Of a stretch of 64,000 bases of DNA, positions 48,869 to 58,842 are shown piece by piece. Position 1 is the first letter of the stretch; every line of letters starts with the position of its first letter. The stretch lies in contig NZ_VWNF01000004.1 in NCBI RefSeq assembly GCF_008711175.1, positions 1 to 64,000 on the forward strand, read 5' to 3'. The notes below the pieces were generated by a model. The model was not told the origin of the DNA, did no database searches, and saw only the letters and a program-made list of their open reading frames with translations. A program made the position numbers and the translations under genes. The DNA is from Nesterenkonia ebinurensis. GTDB lineage: Bacteria > Actinomycetota > Actinomycetes > Actinomycetales > Micrococcaceae.

Positions 48869-50719
48869 GTGGCCGAACTGCTGAGCACTGCCAAGCGCTG
48901 GATTGACCTGGACCCGGACCCCAGCACCCGCACTGAGCTCACTGAGCTGCTCGGCGACGCTGAGGGCGGCGACCAGGTGGCCTATGACACCTTGGAGCGG
49001 CTCTTCGCCGGCCGGCTGGCCTTCGGCACCGCCGGACTGCGCGCGGAGCTGGGCCCCGGACCGCTGCGGATGAATCGGCTGGTGGTTCGCCAGACTGCCG
49101 CCGGACTGCTGAAGTACGCCACCGCAAAGCTGGATGAGGCACATGGCAAGATCGACAACCCCCATGATGTGGAGGGGGCTAAGGCCCACAGGATCGTGAT
49201 CGGCTATGACGCCCGCTACCAGTCCGATGAGTTTGCCTTCGAGACCGCGGAGATCTTCCGTGACGCCGGCTGGGAGGTGCACCTGTTCGACAGGCCCGGC
49301 CCCACTCCCCTGCTGGCCCGGCAGGTGCTGGTCACCGACGCCGAGGTCGGTGTGATGGTCACTGCCAGCCACAACCCGCCCCAGGACAACGGCTACAAGG
49401 TCTACCTGGGTGGGGAGCTCTCCCGCTACCTGGAGCCGGATGGACTGGGCGTAGGCGCGCAGATCGTCTCCCCGGTGGATCAGCAGATTGCCGCGACCAT
49501 CGCCGAGGTGGTGTCCGCTGACTTCGCTGCAGAGTCCCCCACCCCGGAAGCGCTGCCCTCTCCGGAGGTTCCCACTCCTGCCGGGGTGCAGTGGATAAGT
49601 CAGCAAGCCCGGGACTCTTATCAGCGTGAGGCTCTGGAGCTGCTGGACCCGGAGAACTATCCGCACCGGGGCATCACTGTCGTCTACACCGCGATGCACG
49701 GGGTGGGCGGGGCTGCGGTCACCGATCTGCTCTACGCCGGCGGGTTCGCTGATGTGTTCCCGGTGGCCGAGCAGTTCGAGCCCGACCCAGCCTTCCCCAC
49801 CGCCGACTTCCCCAATCCGGAGGAGGCCGGAGCACTTGACCTGGCCCTGAAGGCCGCCGCTGAGCACAATGCTGACTTGGTACTGGCCAATGACCCCGAC
49901 GCCGACCGGCTCTCGGCTGCGGTCTATGACGACGACGCCGGGTCCTGGCGGCAGCTGAGCGGGGATGAGATCGGCGCGCTGCTGGGCCGGCACATCCTGG
50001 AGCGCGGCCCGCTGCGCGATGGCTGGCAAACTTCCCCTAGCGATACCTCTCCCACCATCGGCAACTCCGTGGTCTCCTCCCGGCTGCTGGGCAAGCTGGC
50101 CGCCGGCCGGGGCATCATTCACGAGGAGACACTGACCGGCTTCAAATGGCTGGCCCGGGTGCCGAACATCATCTTCGGCTATGAGGAGGCCATCGGCTTC
50201 GATGTGGACCCGGTGCATGTGCGGGACAAGGACGGCGTCTCGGCCGCACTGATCTTCAGCGAGCTGATTGCCGATCTCAAGGCCAAGGGCAAGACCGCGA
50301 TCAGCGCCTTGGACGAGATCGCCGCCGAGGCGGGGGTCCATGTCACTGGCCAGGTGACTATCCGGGTGGATGATCTCTCCCAGCTGGGCGAGGTCACTGC
50401 CGCACTGCGCCAGAGCCCGCCTGCTGAGATTGCCGGTGATCCGGTGGTCGAGGCTCTGGATCTGAAGCAGGATCCGCTGCCGGGCAAGGAGTTCACCGAG
50501 GCGAAGTCCACTGATGCGCTGATCTATCTCACTGCTGGCGGACACCGGGTGATCGTGCGTCCCTCCGGCACCGAGCCCAAGGTCAAGTGTTACTTGGAGG
50601 CTGTGGCCCAGCCCGCGTCCGAGGCGCCCAGCGCCGTGGCAGCCGCCGGTCAGGAAGCTGAAACAGTACTGGCGGCCCTGCGCAGCTCGATGGAACAGAT
50701 CTTAGGAGCCCATGGATGA
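48869..50719 (+). CDS. Phospho-sugar mutase (phosphopentomutase/PGM2-like)
   Basis: 616 aa from GTG 48869, two bases after the PNP stop. The active-site Ser lies in MVTASHNPPQDNGYKVY, the metal loop is NDPDADRLS, the sugar loop is FGYEEAIGF, and the phosphate-binding loop is RPSGTEPKVKCYLE. The length and FGTAGLRAELGPGPLRMN start place it in the PgmB/Rv3308 group. In this operon it most likely converts (deoxy)ribose-1-phosphate to the 5-phosphate. Confidence 0.9.
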   Translation: MAELLSTAKRWIDLDPDPSTRTELTELLGDAEGGDQVAYDTLERLFAGRLAFGTAGLRAELGPGPLRMNRLVVRQTAAGLLKYATAKLDEAHGKIDNPHDVEGAKAHRIVIGYDARYQSDEFAFETAEIFRDAGWEVHLFDRPGPTPLLARQVLVTDAEVGVMVTASHNPPQDNGYKVYLGGELSRYLEPDGLGVGAQIVSPVDQQIAATIAEVVSADFAAESPTPEALPSPEVPTPAGVQWISQQARDSYQREALELLDPENYPHRGITVVYTAMHGVGGAAVTDLLYAGGFADVFPVAEQFEPDPAFPTADFPNPEEAGALDLALKAAAEHNADLVLANDPDADRLSAAVYDDDAGSWRQLSGDEIGALLGRHILERGPLRDGWQTSPSDTSPTIGNSVVSSRLLGKLAAGRGIIHEETLTGFKWLARVPNIIFGYEEAIGFDVDPVHVRDKDGVSAALIFSELIADLKAKGKTAISALDEIAAEAGVHVTGQVTIRVDDLSQLGEVTAALRQSPPAEIAGDPVVEALDLKQDPLPGKEFTEAKSTDALIYLTAGGHRVIVRPSGTEPKVKCYLEAVAQPASEAPSAVAAAGQEAETVLAALRSSMEQILGAHG

Positions 50720-51408
50720 CCACGCCGACACCTCAAGAGCTGGCCGGGCTGATCGACCACACTGTGCTCACACCGGATGCACAGGAGGCCACGGTCCGCC
50801 GGGTGATCGCTGAGGCGGCTGCGCATCAGTTCGCCGCTGTGTGCATCAACCCCAAGTGGGTGGAGCTGACCGCTGGCGCCCTGGCCGGCACCGGGGTGAA
50901 GACCTGCACGGTGGTGGGCTTCCCGCTGGGTGCCACCACCACCGCCCAGAAGGTGGCTGAGACCCAGGAGGCGGTGGCCAACGGGGCAGAAGAGATCGAC
51001 ATGGTGGTGGACATCGCCGATGCCAACGCCGGCTTAGCCGATGCTGTGCAGGCGCAGATCGCTGCCATTGCCGCTGCCGCTCACGGCGGCGGTGCCATTC
51101 TGAAGGTGATTCTGGAGACCGCCCTGCTGACCGAGGAGGCCAAGGTGCTGGTCTGCCGCGCCGCCGAGGCCGCCGGGGCTGATTTTGTCAAGACCTCCAC
51201 CGGGTTCGCCGGGGGTGGTGCCACCGTGGAGGATATTGCTCTGATGCACCGCGAGGTCGGCGGCCGGCTGGGGATCAAAGCCTCCGGCGGGGTGAGAACC
51301 TACGACGACGCCGTCAAGGTAGTCTCTGCCGGGGCCACACGCATCGGAGCCAGCTCCTCTCTTGGTATTGTGGGAGCAGGAAAAGCAAGCACCGATGAGG
51401 GCTACTGA
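50716..51408 (+). CDS. deoC: Deoxyribose-phosphate aldolase
   Basis: 230 aa. LIDHTVLTPDA, AAVCINPKWVEL, CTVVGFPLGATTTAQK, EIDMVVDIA and the Schiff-base Lys in FVKTSTGFAGGGATVED identify DeoC; GIKASGGVRT supplies the second Lys. It cleaves deoxyribose-5-phosphate to acetaldehyde and glyceraldehyde-3-phosphate. The ATG overlaps the mutase stop by 4 nt, with TTAGGAG upstream. Confidence 0.95.
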   Translation: MTTPTPQELAGLIDHTVLTPDAQEATVRRVIAEAAAHQFAAVCINPKWVELTAGALAGTGVKTCTVVGFPLGATTTAQKVAETQEAVANGAEEIDMVVDIADANAGLADAVQAQIAAIAAAAHGGGAILKVILETALLTEEAKVLVCRAAEAAGADFVKTSTGFAGGGATVEDIALMHREVGGRLGIKASGGVRTYDDAVKVVSAGATRIGASSSLGIVGAGKASTDEGY

Positions 51409-51455
51409 CCGCCTGGTCCTCCGGTACCCACCACTCAACACAGCAGAGGGATCAC

Positions 51456-51794
51456 ATGATTGACGCGCAGGGCAATGTGAAGGCCTATTCCGGGCAGGGA
51501 CGGTTTGTGGGCAACCTGGTTGCCTTCCTCTTTGTATTCGGCCTGCTGCTGGGCTCCATGGTGATCCTGAACTTTTGGGACCTGGACAATGTATGGTGGC
51601 CGGGCCTGGTCTTCCTCGTCCTCTACTCTGGGGCATTCCTGATCGCCAAGGAGGTCATCGGCCGCTCCGACACCCTGGAGCAGCAGGACCTGCACGGCGA
51701 GCATGGGGAGCCCCTGGACGCCATGGCCTCCAGAGAAGCTGAATCTCAGGCGCCGGCCGGTGAGCGGAAGGCTCCCGCCCAGTCCCGCTACTGA
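51456..51794 (+). CDS. Small two-helix membrane protein
   Basis: 112 aa with two membrane helices (about 18-41 and 48-66) and a hydrophilic, acidic tail. It is 47 bp downstream of deoC and probably a passenger of the same transcript. The family is a recurrent actinobacterial hypothetical between deoC and mfd. No function is suggested by sequence. Confidence 0.65.
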   Translation: MIDAQGNVKAYSGQGRFVGNLVAFLFVFGLLLGSMVILNFWDLDNVWWPGLVFLVLYSGAFLIAKEVIGRSDTLEQQDLHGEHGEPLDAMASREAESQAPAGERKAPAQSRY

Positions 51795-51808
51795 GCTGAA
51801 AGTCTGGG

Positions 51809-54800
51809 TCAGCTCTTAAATAACGCGTCGTAGACCTGTTGGAGCCAGTCGAGCAGGGCCCCGTCGGTGAGATCCTCACCCCCGATGGGCTTGGTGCTCG
51901 GCTTGGCCAGCAGTACCTGCTTGAGCGAGGCCTTGTGCTGACCGGAGAACATCCGCTGCATGCGCAGTTGTCGTGACTCAGCCAGTTCTGCCACCGGGCT
52001 GAACCGTATGAACTTGCCCTGCGCCCCCACATCGGTGATGCCGACCGCACGCATCCGGTTGCGGAAGCGGGAGACCTCCACCAGATTCTGGGCTGCCTGG
52101 GGCAGCTCCCCGTACCGGTCAGTCCATTCCGCGAGCACGTCGTCGACCTTTTCATCGGTGTCTGCGGCGGCCAGCTTACGGTAGCCTTCCAGGCGCAGCG
52201 GTTCGCTGGGCACATATTCCTCGGGCAGGTGGGCGTTGATCGGCAGCTCGATCTTGACCTCTTCGGGGTGGGTGTCCTGCTCACCGCGGTAGTCGGCCAC
52301 AGCCTCACCCACCATGCGCAGGTAGAGGTCGAAGCCCACTCCTTCGATATGCCCGGACTGCTCACCGCCGAGCAGATTGCCTGCTCCGCGCAGTTGTAGG
52401 TCCTTCTTGGCCAGCTGGAACCCGGCGCCCAGCTCATTGTGCGCGGCCACTGCCTTCAGCCGCTCCAGGGCGTCCTCGCCCAGCGGGATCTCCGCGGGGT
52501 AGAGGAAGTAGGCGTAGGCACGTTCTCTGGAGCGCCCCACCCGTCCGCGCAGCTGATGCAGCTGGGACAGGCCGAAGGCACTGGCCTTGTCGACGATCAG
52601 GGTGTTGGCGTTGGAGATGTCCAGTCCGGTCTCGATGATGGTGGTGGAGACCAGCACGTCGAACCGGCGCTCCCAGAAGTCCTGGACGATCTGCTCCAGC
52701 TGGGATTCGCCCATCTGGCCGTGGGCCACCTCCACCCGGGCCTCGGGCACCAGTTCCCGCACCCGGGCGGCGACCCGGTCGATATCTGCCACCCGGTTGT
52801 GCACGTAGAAGACCTGGCCCTCACGCATCAGCTCACGCCGGATGGCCGCGGAGATCTGTTTATCGGTGTAGGGGCCCACATAGGTGAGCACGGGATGGCG
52901 CTCCTCGGGCGGAGTGTTCAGCTCGGAAGTCTCCCGGATCCCGGCCATGGACATCTCCAGGGTGCGCGGGATGGGGGTTGCAGTCATGGCCAGCACATCC
53001 ACATTGGTGCGCAGCTTCTTCAGCTGCTCCTTGTGCTCCACGCCGAAACGCTGCTCCTCGTCGATGATCACCAGGCCCAGGTCCTTGAACTGGACCTCTT
53101 TGCCCAGCAGCCGGTGTGTGCCGATCACGATATCCACGGTTCCCTCCTTCAGCCCGATCATCACCTCCTTGGCCTCCTTGCCGGTCTGGAAGCGAGAGAA
53201 CGCCCGGACCCGCACTGGGAAGCCGGCGTAGCGTTCGGTGAAGGTCTCGTGGTGCTGGGAGACCAATAGGGTGGTGGGCACCAGAACAGCCACCTGCTTG
53301 CCGTCCTGCACGGCTTTGAAGGCCGCCCGGATGGCAATCTCGGTTTTGCCGAAACCCACGTCCCCGGAGATCAGCCGGTCCATGGGGACCTCAGCCTCCA
53401 TATCCCGTTTGACCTCCTCCATGGTAGAAAGCTGGTCGGGGGTCTCCACATAGGGGAAGGCGTCTTCCAACTCGGACTGCCAGGGGGTATCGGGATTGAA
53501 GGCGTAGCCCCGGGAGGCCATCCGGGCCGCGTAGAGCCTGATCAGCTCCGCTGCGATCTCTTTGACCGCCCGGCGGGCTTTGCGTTTGGTGGCCGCCCAG
53601 TCGGAACCGCCCATCTTGGAGAGAGTGGGCACGTCCCCGCCCACATACTGGGAGACCTGGTCGAGCTGGTCGGTGGGAACCATCAGCCGGTCCTTGGGGG
53701 CGCCCCGTTTGAAGGAGGCGTATTCCAGCACCATGTATTCGCGCATGCCGGCGGTGCCGGCCCGGATGGCCGCCGGAGAGCCCACCGGCCGCTGGATCAG
53801 TTCGAGGAACTGACCGATGCCGTGTTGAGCATGGACCACATAGTCGCCCTTGGTGAGCGAAAGCGGGTCCACCGGATTCTTCTTCCGGCGGGTGGCCCGC
53901 TTCTTCCCGGCCCGGGAGTCCTGCCGGATGGACCGGCCGAGCATCTCGGACTCGGTGAGCAGGGCCAGCTGCAGGGAGTCCAGGGCGAAACCTTCGGCCA
54001 GGTTGGCAGTGGTGACGGTGATCTGCCCGGGGGCCGGGGCCGCCTCAAGCGTCTCTGCCAGTTGGTGCGGCACTGAGTACTCGGCCAACAGTTCGGCGAC
54101 TCGGGCGGCGGAGCCGGAGCCGCCGGTGGTCACCACTACCGCCCACTGGTCCTTGGCGCGGGAAGCAAGGAACTCCATGACCTGTTCCACCGACCCTCGG
54201 TAACCGATCGGTTCCCGGGAGTCGATGGAGACCAGGTCAGCATCCTGCTCCAACTCCTCGTCCCGCCCCAGCGAGGTGATCGACCACCAGCCGGCGTCGT
54301 GCCTCAGTGAGGCCTCTCGGGTCTCAGCGAGTGAGGCAAAAGCCCCGGTGGCAAGGCTGTCACGCTCCTGTGCCGAGACATCGATCGGTGCTGACGCCCC
54401 ATCAGAGCTGGCCTGCCAAGCTGCCGCCAGGAACTCCTCATTGGTGGCAGCCAGGTCGTGGGCACGGGTGCGGACCTTCTCCGGTTCCACCACTACGGTC
54501 AGTGACCCTTGCGGCAGCTGGGAGACAAAGGGCACCATGCGCTCAGCCAGCACGGGAGTCAGCGATTCCATGCCCTCGACTGCCTGATACTGGCTGATCT
54601 TCTCCAGCATGTCCACCGCATGCGGCATGCTGGGCATCAGGGACTTGGCTTTGGTGGCGATCTCATCGGTGATCAGCAGCTCACGGCAGGGCACGGCGTG
54701 GACGGTGGTGGGGACATCGTTCTCGATGGAGAGCTGATCAGCCACTGAGAAGTGGCGCAGCTGTTCGATCTCATCGCCGAAGAACTCCACCCGGACAGGA

Positions 54801-55408
54801 TGGGTCTCATTCGGCGGGAAAACATCCAGGATGCCGCCGCGCACGGCGAACTCACCCCGCCGGGTCACCATGTCCACCCGGGAGTAGGCGGCTGCGGCCA
54901 GTCGGGCCACCACGTCATCAAACTCATAGAACTCCCCGGAAGAAAGGGTGACCGGCTGCAAGTCGCCGAGCCCAGCCACGATCGGCTGGATGACGGCGCG
55001 GATCGGGGCCACCACAACATCGAGTCGCCCGGCCTGTTCCGGGTGGGCCAACTGGCGCAGGATGCCCAGCCGACGGCCCACCGTGTCTGAGCGCGGGGAG
55101 AGCCGCTCATGCGGCAGAGTCTCCCAGGAGGGGAAATGGGCCACCCGGGATTCAGGCGCAAAGCAGCTCAGCGCGGACTCGAGCTCCTCGGCCTCCCGGT
55201 CGGTGGCGGTGACCGCCAGCACCACGGCGTCCTCATGCTGTGCTCTCAAACCCTCCGTAATCTCAGCGATCAGTGCTGGCCGCAGCCCGGAAGTAGCTGC
55301 GATCTGCATCTCGTCAGTGCGTTCTGCCGCAGGATAGCCAGCCGCGGAGACTACGCGAGAATACGACGACGCAGCAGACAGCGCAGTGCGCAGACCCTTC
55401 AGAGACAC
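51809..55408 (-). CDS. mfd: Transcription-repair coupling factor
   Basis: 1199 aa from GTG 55408. The UvrB-like N-terminal module (LPSWETLPHERLSP-type region, here HFPSWETLPHERLSPRSD), the RNA-polymerase-interacting domain (KGDYVVHAQHGIGQFLEL), helicase Walker A GDVGFGKTEIAIRAAF near 678, DEEQRFG near 779, and the C-terminal TRCF domain are all present. It displaces stalled RNA polymerase and recruits UvrA. Full length, no disruption. Confidence 0.95.
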   Translation of the reverse strand: MSLKGLRTALSAASSYSRVVSAAGYPAAERTDEMQIAATSGLRPALIAEITEGLRAQHEDAVVLAVTATDREAEELESALSCFAPESRVAHFPSWETLPHERLSPRSDTVGRRLGILRQLAHPEQAGRLDVVVAPIRAVIQPIVAGLGDLQPVTLSSGEFYEFDDVVARLAAAAYSRVDMVTRRGEFAVRGGILDVFPPNETHPVRVEFFGDEIEQLRHFSVADQLSIENDVPTTVHAVPCRELLITDEIATKAKSLMPSMPHAVDMLEKISQYQAVEGMESLTPVLAERMVPFVSQLPQGSLTVVVEPEKVRTRAHDLAATNEEFLAAAWQASSDGASAPIDVSAQERDSLATGAFASLAETREASLRHDAGWWSITSLGRDEELEQDADLVSIDSREPIGYRGSVEQVMEFLASRAKDQWAVVVTTGGSGSAARVAELLAEYSVPHQLAETLEAAPAPGQITVTTANLAEGFALDSLQLALLTESEMLGRSIRQDSRAGKKRATRRKKNPVDPLSLTKGDYVVHAQHGIGQFLELIQRPVGSPAAIRAGTAGMREYMVLEYASFKRGAPKDRLMVPTDQLDQVSQYVGGDVPTLSKMGGSDWAATKRKARRAVKEIAAELIRLYAARMASRGYAFNPDTPWQSELEDAFPYVETPDQLSTMEEVKRDMEAEVPMDRLISGDVGFGKTEIAIRAAFKAVQDGKQVAVLVPTTLLVSQHHETFTERYAGFPVRVRAFSRFQTGKEAKEVMIGLKEGTVDIVIGTHRLLGKEVQFKDLGLVIIDEEQRFGVEHKEQLKKLRTNVDVLAMTATPIPRTLEMSMAGIRETSELNTPPEERHPVLTYVGPYTDKQISAAIRRELMREGQVFYVHNRVADIDRVAARVRELVPEARVEVAHGQMGESQLEQIVQDFWERRFDVLVSTTIIETGLDISNANTLIVDKASAFGLSQLHQLRGRVGRSRERAYAYFLYPAEIPLGEDALERLKAVAAHNELGAGFQLAKKDLQLRGAGNLLGGEQSGHIEGVGFDLYLRMVGEAVADYRGEQDTHPEEVKIELPINAHLPEEYVPSEPLRLEGYRKLAAADTDEKVDDVLAEWTDRYGELPQAAQNLVEVSRFRNRMRAVGITDVGAQGKFIRFSPVAELAESRQLRMQRMFSGQHKASLKQVLLAKPSTKPIGGEDLTDGALLDWLQQVYDALFKS

Positions 55409-55452
55409 AGAAACACCTCAACACGCAGGATTAGGGAAGAAACAGGCCTCCC

Positions 55453-56046
55453 CTACATTACCGTGCTGACCTCGCCGCGTAAGCAGCTGCGGCTGCGCAG
55501 ATGACGGGCAATGATCCATACACAGAGCGCAGAGGTCAGAATCGTCGCCACGGCTTCCAACGGCAGTAGGTGCACCAGCGCCTCTCCGCCGAGCACCCAG
55601 AGGCTCGCCCAGGCCAACGAACCGGCAACGGCCAAGAGCATAAACCGCACACCGCCCACTCCTGCCGCGCGGGCGGCGAGCGCAGCCGGAGTCCGGGCGC
55701 CAGGGATGAAGCGCAGGCCGGCCACCGCCGCATCGCGCCCCAGCGGCTGATGCTGCAGAGCCCGCGACCAGAAGTCGATCCGTTGCGCGGCTCGTGGCTT
55801 CTGCTGCAGAGCCCGCAGGAGAGGGCGGCCGGCCTGGTGCGTCAGCACATCACCTATTGTCATTCCTGCGGCGATGATCAGCACCGTCGGAAGCGGCGAT
55901 AGCGCCGAGGCGCTGATCATCACCCCCGCTGCCACTGCCGTGGGCTCAGCCGGTCCCAACGGGATCGCCATCAGCACCAGCAGGAGCAGAAGCAGGCACC
56001 AGGACGGCAGAGCAGAACTGGTCAGCAGCTCAGACAGCCAGTCCAT
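55453..56046 (-). CDS. DedA-family membrane protein (copy 1)
   Basis: 197 aa from ATG 56046, overlapping the glycosyltransferase end by 17 nt. Five or so hydrophobic segments. The DedA signature is kept: the acidic reentrant motif GPAEPTAVAAGVM, TIGDVLTHQAGR, and GLRFIPGARTPAALAARAAG (the RF.PG.R motif). DedA/UptA-type proteins recycle undecaprenyl phosphate or move phospholipids across the membrane. Second gene of a unit sharing its promoter design with the other dedA gene at 60303. Confidence 0.75.
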   Translation of the reverse strand: MDWLSELLTSSALPSWCLLLLLLVLMAIPLGPAEPTAVAAGVMISASALSPLPTVLIIAAGMTIGDVLTHQAGRPLLRALQQKPRAAQRIDFWSRALQHQPLGRDAAVAGLRFIPGARTPAALAARAAGVGGVRFMLLAVAGSLAWASLWVLGGEALVHLLPLEAVATILTSALCVWIIARHLRSRSCLRGEVSTVM

Positions 56047-57265
56047 GCAGTCCTTTCCTCCGGTACTGCAGGGAGTCTGCATGTACGGTAGGACCGCCTT
56101 GCGCTCCGGTGATGGCGTCCCGGTAGTGCTCGATGAGCAGATCATTCATCGCCTCCCAGGAGCGGGTGGTTAGAGCCTCACGCGCAGCAGTGCCCATTGT
56201 CCGGCGCAGCGCAGTGTCATGGGCCAGGCGGCGCACAACGGCACACAGCTCCTCAAGACTGCCGGGGGTGTAGTGCAGGCCGTTGGTCCCGTGCTCGATC
56301 CGGTCCTTGAGCCCGCCGGCGCTCGGTCCCACGGCCGGCACCCCGGAGGCCAGCGCCTCCTGAACTGCTTGGCAGAAGGTTTCCCCAGCCCCGGTGTGCA
56401 CAAAGACATCGAGACTCGCGACGATCTCCGCCAGCTGCTCCCCGTGCAGCTCCCCCAGGAAGAGCGCCTCGGGCAGCAGAGCCTCCAGGTGGTCACGTCG
56501 AGGCCCATCGCCTACCAGAACCAGCCTGATTCCAGGAGTTCCGCTGATCGTCTGGAGATGGTCCAGGTCTTTCTCTTTGGCCAGCCTGCCCACATAGCCG
56601 ACCAGGACTTCACCGGCGGTATCGGCTGCGCCGGATTGTGCCAGCAGCCGCGTCCGCAGGGAGTCTGATCGCTTCTGCGGGGCAAATCGTGCCGTATCGA
56701 TTCCCCGTGGCCAGAACCTCAGCCGCGGAATGCCTAACTCCTCCAGCTGCTCGATGCTGGCGGTGGAGGGGGCCAGGGTCAGGTCGGACTGGATATGGAT
56801 GCGCCGCAGCCGGTGCCTGATCAGCGCTTCGGTGGCCCGCATTCGGTATCGGCGTGCGAAGCCGACCACATCGGTCTGGTAGATGCTGAGCACTGGAATC
56901 TGCATGCTGTTTGCCGCACGGACTGCCGCATAGCCCAGCACGAACGGCGAGGCCACATGGACCACGTCTGGGCGGAACTGGTCCATAAGCCCGCGCAGCC
57001 GACGGCGGGTGGCCATGCCGACGGTGAATCCGTCGTAGCCGGGCAGGTCCAGACCGCCGACCCGATGAATCTCTGCTCCTGCGTACTGCTCAGGTCCTGT
57101 CGGAGCGATGGCTGCGGCCGTGTGACCGCGCTGCTGCAGATGTTCCAAGACCCGGCAGACGGAGTTGGTCACTCCATTGATCTGCGGCAGGAAGGATTCG
57201 GTGACGACCAGCACACGCAGCGGAGCATCTGCCGCGGGCGGCTCTGAGTAAGGAGTTCCTCGCAT
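56030..57265 (-). CDS. GT4 glycosyltransferase (MgtA/PimB-like mannosyltransferase)
   Basis: 411 aa. VTESFLPQINGVTNSVCRVLEHL is the N-terminal GT4 motif; VGYVGRLAKEKDLDHL and LVLVGDGPRRDHLE form the donor domain; the EX7E motif is ETFCQAVQE (near 323-331). Closest in layout to actinobacterial GDP-mannose-dependent lipid mannosyltransferases; acceptor and sugar remain inferred. Leaderless start at ATG 57265. First gene of the unit with DedA copy 1. Confidence 0.85.
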   Translation of the reverse strand: MRGTPYSEPPAADAPLRVLVVTESFLPQINGVTNSVCRVLEHLQQRGHTAAAIAPTGPEQYAGAEIHRVGGLDLPGYDGFTVGMATRRRLRGLMDQFRPDVVHVASPFVLGYAAVRAANSMQIPVLSIYQTDVVGFARRYRMRATEALIRHRLRRIHIQSDLTLAPSTASIEQLEELGIPRLRFWPRGIDTARFAPQKRSDSLRTRLLAQSGAADTAGEVLVGYVGRLAKEKDLDHLQTISGTPGIRLVLVGDGPRRDHLEALLPEALFLGELHGEQLAEIVASLDVFVHTGAGETFCQAVQEALASGVPAVGPSAGGLKDRIEHGTNGLHYTPGSLEELCAVVRRLAHDTALRRTMGTAAREALTTRSWEAMNDLLIEHYRDAITGAQGGPTVHADSLQYRRKGLHGLAV

Positions 57266-57360
57266 ACTTCTACGCTATGGACGCCCGGAATCACACGGAA
57301 TCCAGCTGACTGCCGGTCTGTGAGAAGCTGCCTGCAGTTCTTCGGTGGAGGAAACTGCAC
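57266..57360 (-). promoter_or_regulatory. Promoter of GT4-dedA, twin of the 60303 promoter
   Basis: Minus strand: CAGCTGGATTC (57308-57298), 15 bases, GTCCATAGCGT (57282-57272), six bases, ATG 57265. TAGCGT is the TANNNT -10. Further up lies the inverted repeat TGCAGTT-13 nt-AACTGCA (57359-57333), whose GTGCAG starts 52 bases before the upstream block. The same blocks, at the same spacing, precede dedA copy 2. Confidence 0.65.
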
Positions 57361-57382
57361 TCTTCAGAGCTGCATCTGCGGC

Positions 57383-58168
57383 TCAGTCGGAGTAAGTGAC
57401 AGTGATATGCCCGCTGGTGGTCCGCAGATCGATGGTGGACTCGGCCTCCGGGTCTGTCGCGACATCAATGGTGATCCCGCCGCTGGCGGTGTCGGTCAGA
57501 ACCCGGTAAGCCTCCCCACGCGGCACTGAGACCTCGATATTTCCTGATGTGGCTTCGGCCTCGACCCGGGACGGTCTCTCGGTGAACTCCAGCGAGATGC
57601 TGCCTGCTGTTGAGCGGGTGTCAGCTATATCGGAGGAGAGCCCCTCACCTGTAACCCTGCCGGAGGAAGTCTCCAGGCTCAGCGGACCACGGAGATCCTT
57701 CAGCGTGATGGATCCAGAGGTCAGGGCTACCTCAGCTCCGGCGGAGGCCGGCATATGTCCGGAGTAGTCGATCCCACAGCCCGGTGCGAACCAGATGGGA
57801 ATCCCCATGTGCTGGCATCCGAGATCCACCACCCAGGTGGATCCCTCCCATTCATCCCCGACTACTGGCCGCTCGCTGGCGTACCAGCTGAGATTCAGAT
57901 CCGCGGTGGCCGCACCGGTCTCAGCGCCGGTCAATTCAACACTGGCCACGGTGCCCTCGATGGCTACCGTCTCTGGGACCTCACCGCTGGTGATGGTCGA
58001 GCGCTCCGTCTGTTCGCTCATCCCGCTGCCGGTGATCACTGACCAGGCCAGATAGGCACCGGCGGCCAGAACTGCGGCGGTGAGGAAGCCTCCGATGGTC
58101 AACCAGGCCCGCCGCACTGCAGCCGGTGCAGCCTGTTCTGCCGCAGAGTGCTGCTGCGTGGTCGTCAT
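57383..58168 (-). CDS. DUF4097-type anchored beta-helix protein (LiaG-like)
   Basis: 261 aa. One membrane helix near residues 20-42 is followed by an extracytoplasmic domain with repeated short beta rungs: SGRVTGEGLSSDIADTRST, AGSISLEFTERPSRVEAEA, TSGNIEVSVPRGEAYR and TASGGITIDVATDPEAE. This is typical of DUF4097/LiaG proteins found with envelope-stress two-component systems. Its ATG overlaps the regulator stop by 4 nt, so it is the last gene of the kinase-regulator operon. Confidence 0.75.
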   Translation of the reverse strand: MTTTQQHSAAEQAAPAAVRRAWLTIGGFLTAAVLAAGAYLAWSVITGSGMSEQTERSTITSGEVPETVAIEGTVASVELTGAETGAATADLNLSWYASERPVVGDEWEGSTWVVDLGCQHMGIPIWFAPGCGIDYSGHMPASAGAEVALTSGSITLKDLRGPLSLETSSGRVTGEGLSSDIADTRSTAGSISLEFTERPSRVEAEATSGNIEVSVPRGEAYRVLTDTASGGITIDVATDPEAESTIDLRTTSGHITVTYSD

Positions 58169-58842
58169 CTCTGTCTGCCTCCGCCCTCAGGTGCGCTGTT
58201 GGCCGCCAAGTACTGCAGCACTGCCAGCACCCGTCGGTTGGCGCTGCTGGTGGGCGGGATGCCCAGCTTGGTGAAGATGGCGTTGATGTGCTTGGTCACT
58301 GCTGATTCGCTGAGATAGAGCTCCGCGCAGATCCCGGCATTGGAGCGCCCTTCGGCCATCAGGGCCAGCACCTGGGTCTCCCGGTCGGTCAGCGCATCCA
58401 CCGGATCGCCTTTCCGCTGCCGGGTCAGCAGCTGGGAGACCACCTCCGGGTCCAGCACCGATCCGCCCTCGGCGACTCTGCGCACCACCGCGAGGAACTC
58501 GTCCACATCGGCCACCCGGTCCTTGAGCAGATAGGCCACCCCGGAAGTCTCCCCGGTGAGCAGCTCTACCGCATAGCGCTCCTCCACGTACTGGGAGAGC
58601 ACGATGACTGCAAGTTCGGGATCTCGCCGGCGGAGCTCCAGGGCGGCGCGGATCCCCTCGTCGGTGAAGCTCGGCGGCATCCGCACATCTACGATCACCA
58701 GATCGGGGCTGTGCTTCTGCACTGCCGGGATCAGTTCGGTGGCATTGCCGACGGTGGCGGCGACCTCGATCTGGGCGAAGTCCAGCAGCCGGGCCAGCCC
58801 TTCGCGCAGCAGGACGGAATCTTCGGCGATGACTACGCGCAT
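58165..58842 (-). CDS. LuxR/NarL-type response regulator
   Basis: 225 aa. The receiver domain has acidic pocket E7/D8, phosphoacceptor D52 (VIVDVRMPP) and LLKDRV near the conserved Lys. The LuxR HTH is at the C-terminus (LTDRETQVLALMAEGRSNAG, YLSESAVTKHINAIFTKLG). It overlaps the kinase by 10 nt. Given its neighbours, the likely targets are the two flanking dedA units, which share a promoter and a TGCAG inverted repeat. Confidence 0.92.
   Translation of the reverse strand: MRVVIAEDSVLLREGLARLLDFAQIEVAATVGNATELIPAVQKHSPDLVIVDVRMPPSFTDEGIRAALELRRRDPELAVIVLSQYVEERYAVELLTGETSGVAYLLKDRVADVDEFLAVVRRVAEGGSVLDPEVVSQLLTRQRKGDPVDALTDRETQVLALMAEGRSNAGICAELYLSESAVTKHINAIFTKLGIPPTSSANRRVLAVLQYLAANSAPEGGGRQR

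Noticed and set aside
57383-58168. DUF4097 protein as an adhesin or phage-like beta-helix
   Set aside because: Single anchor, short rungs and overlap with a response regulator fit the LiaG-like envelope-stress partner much better.
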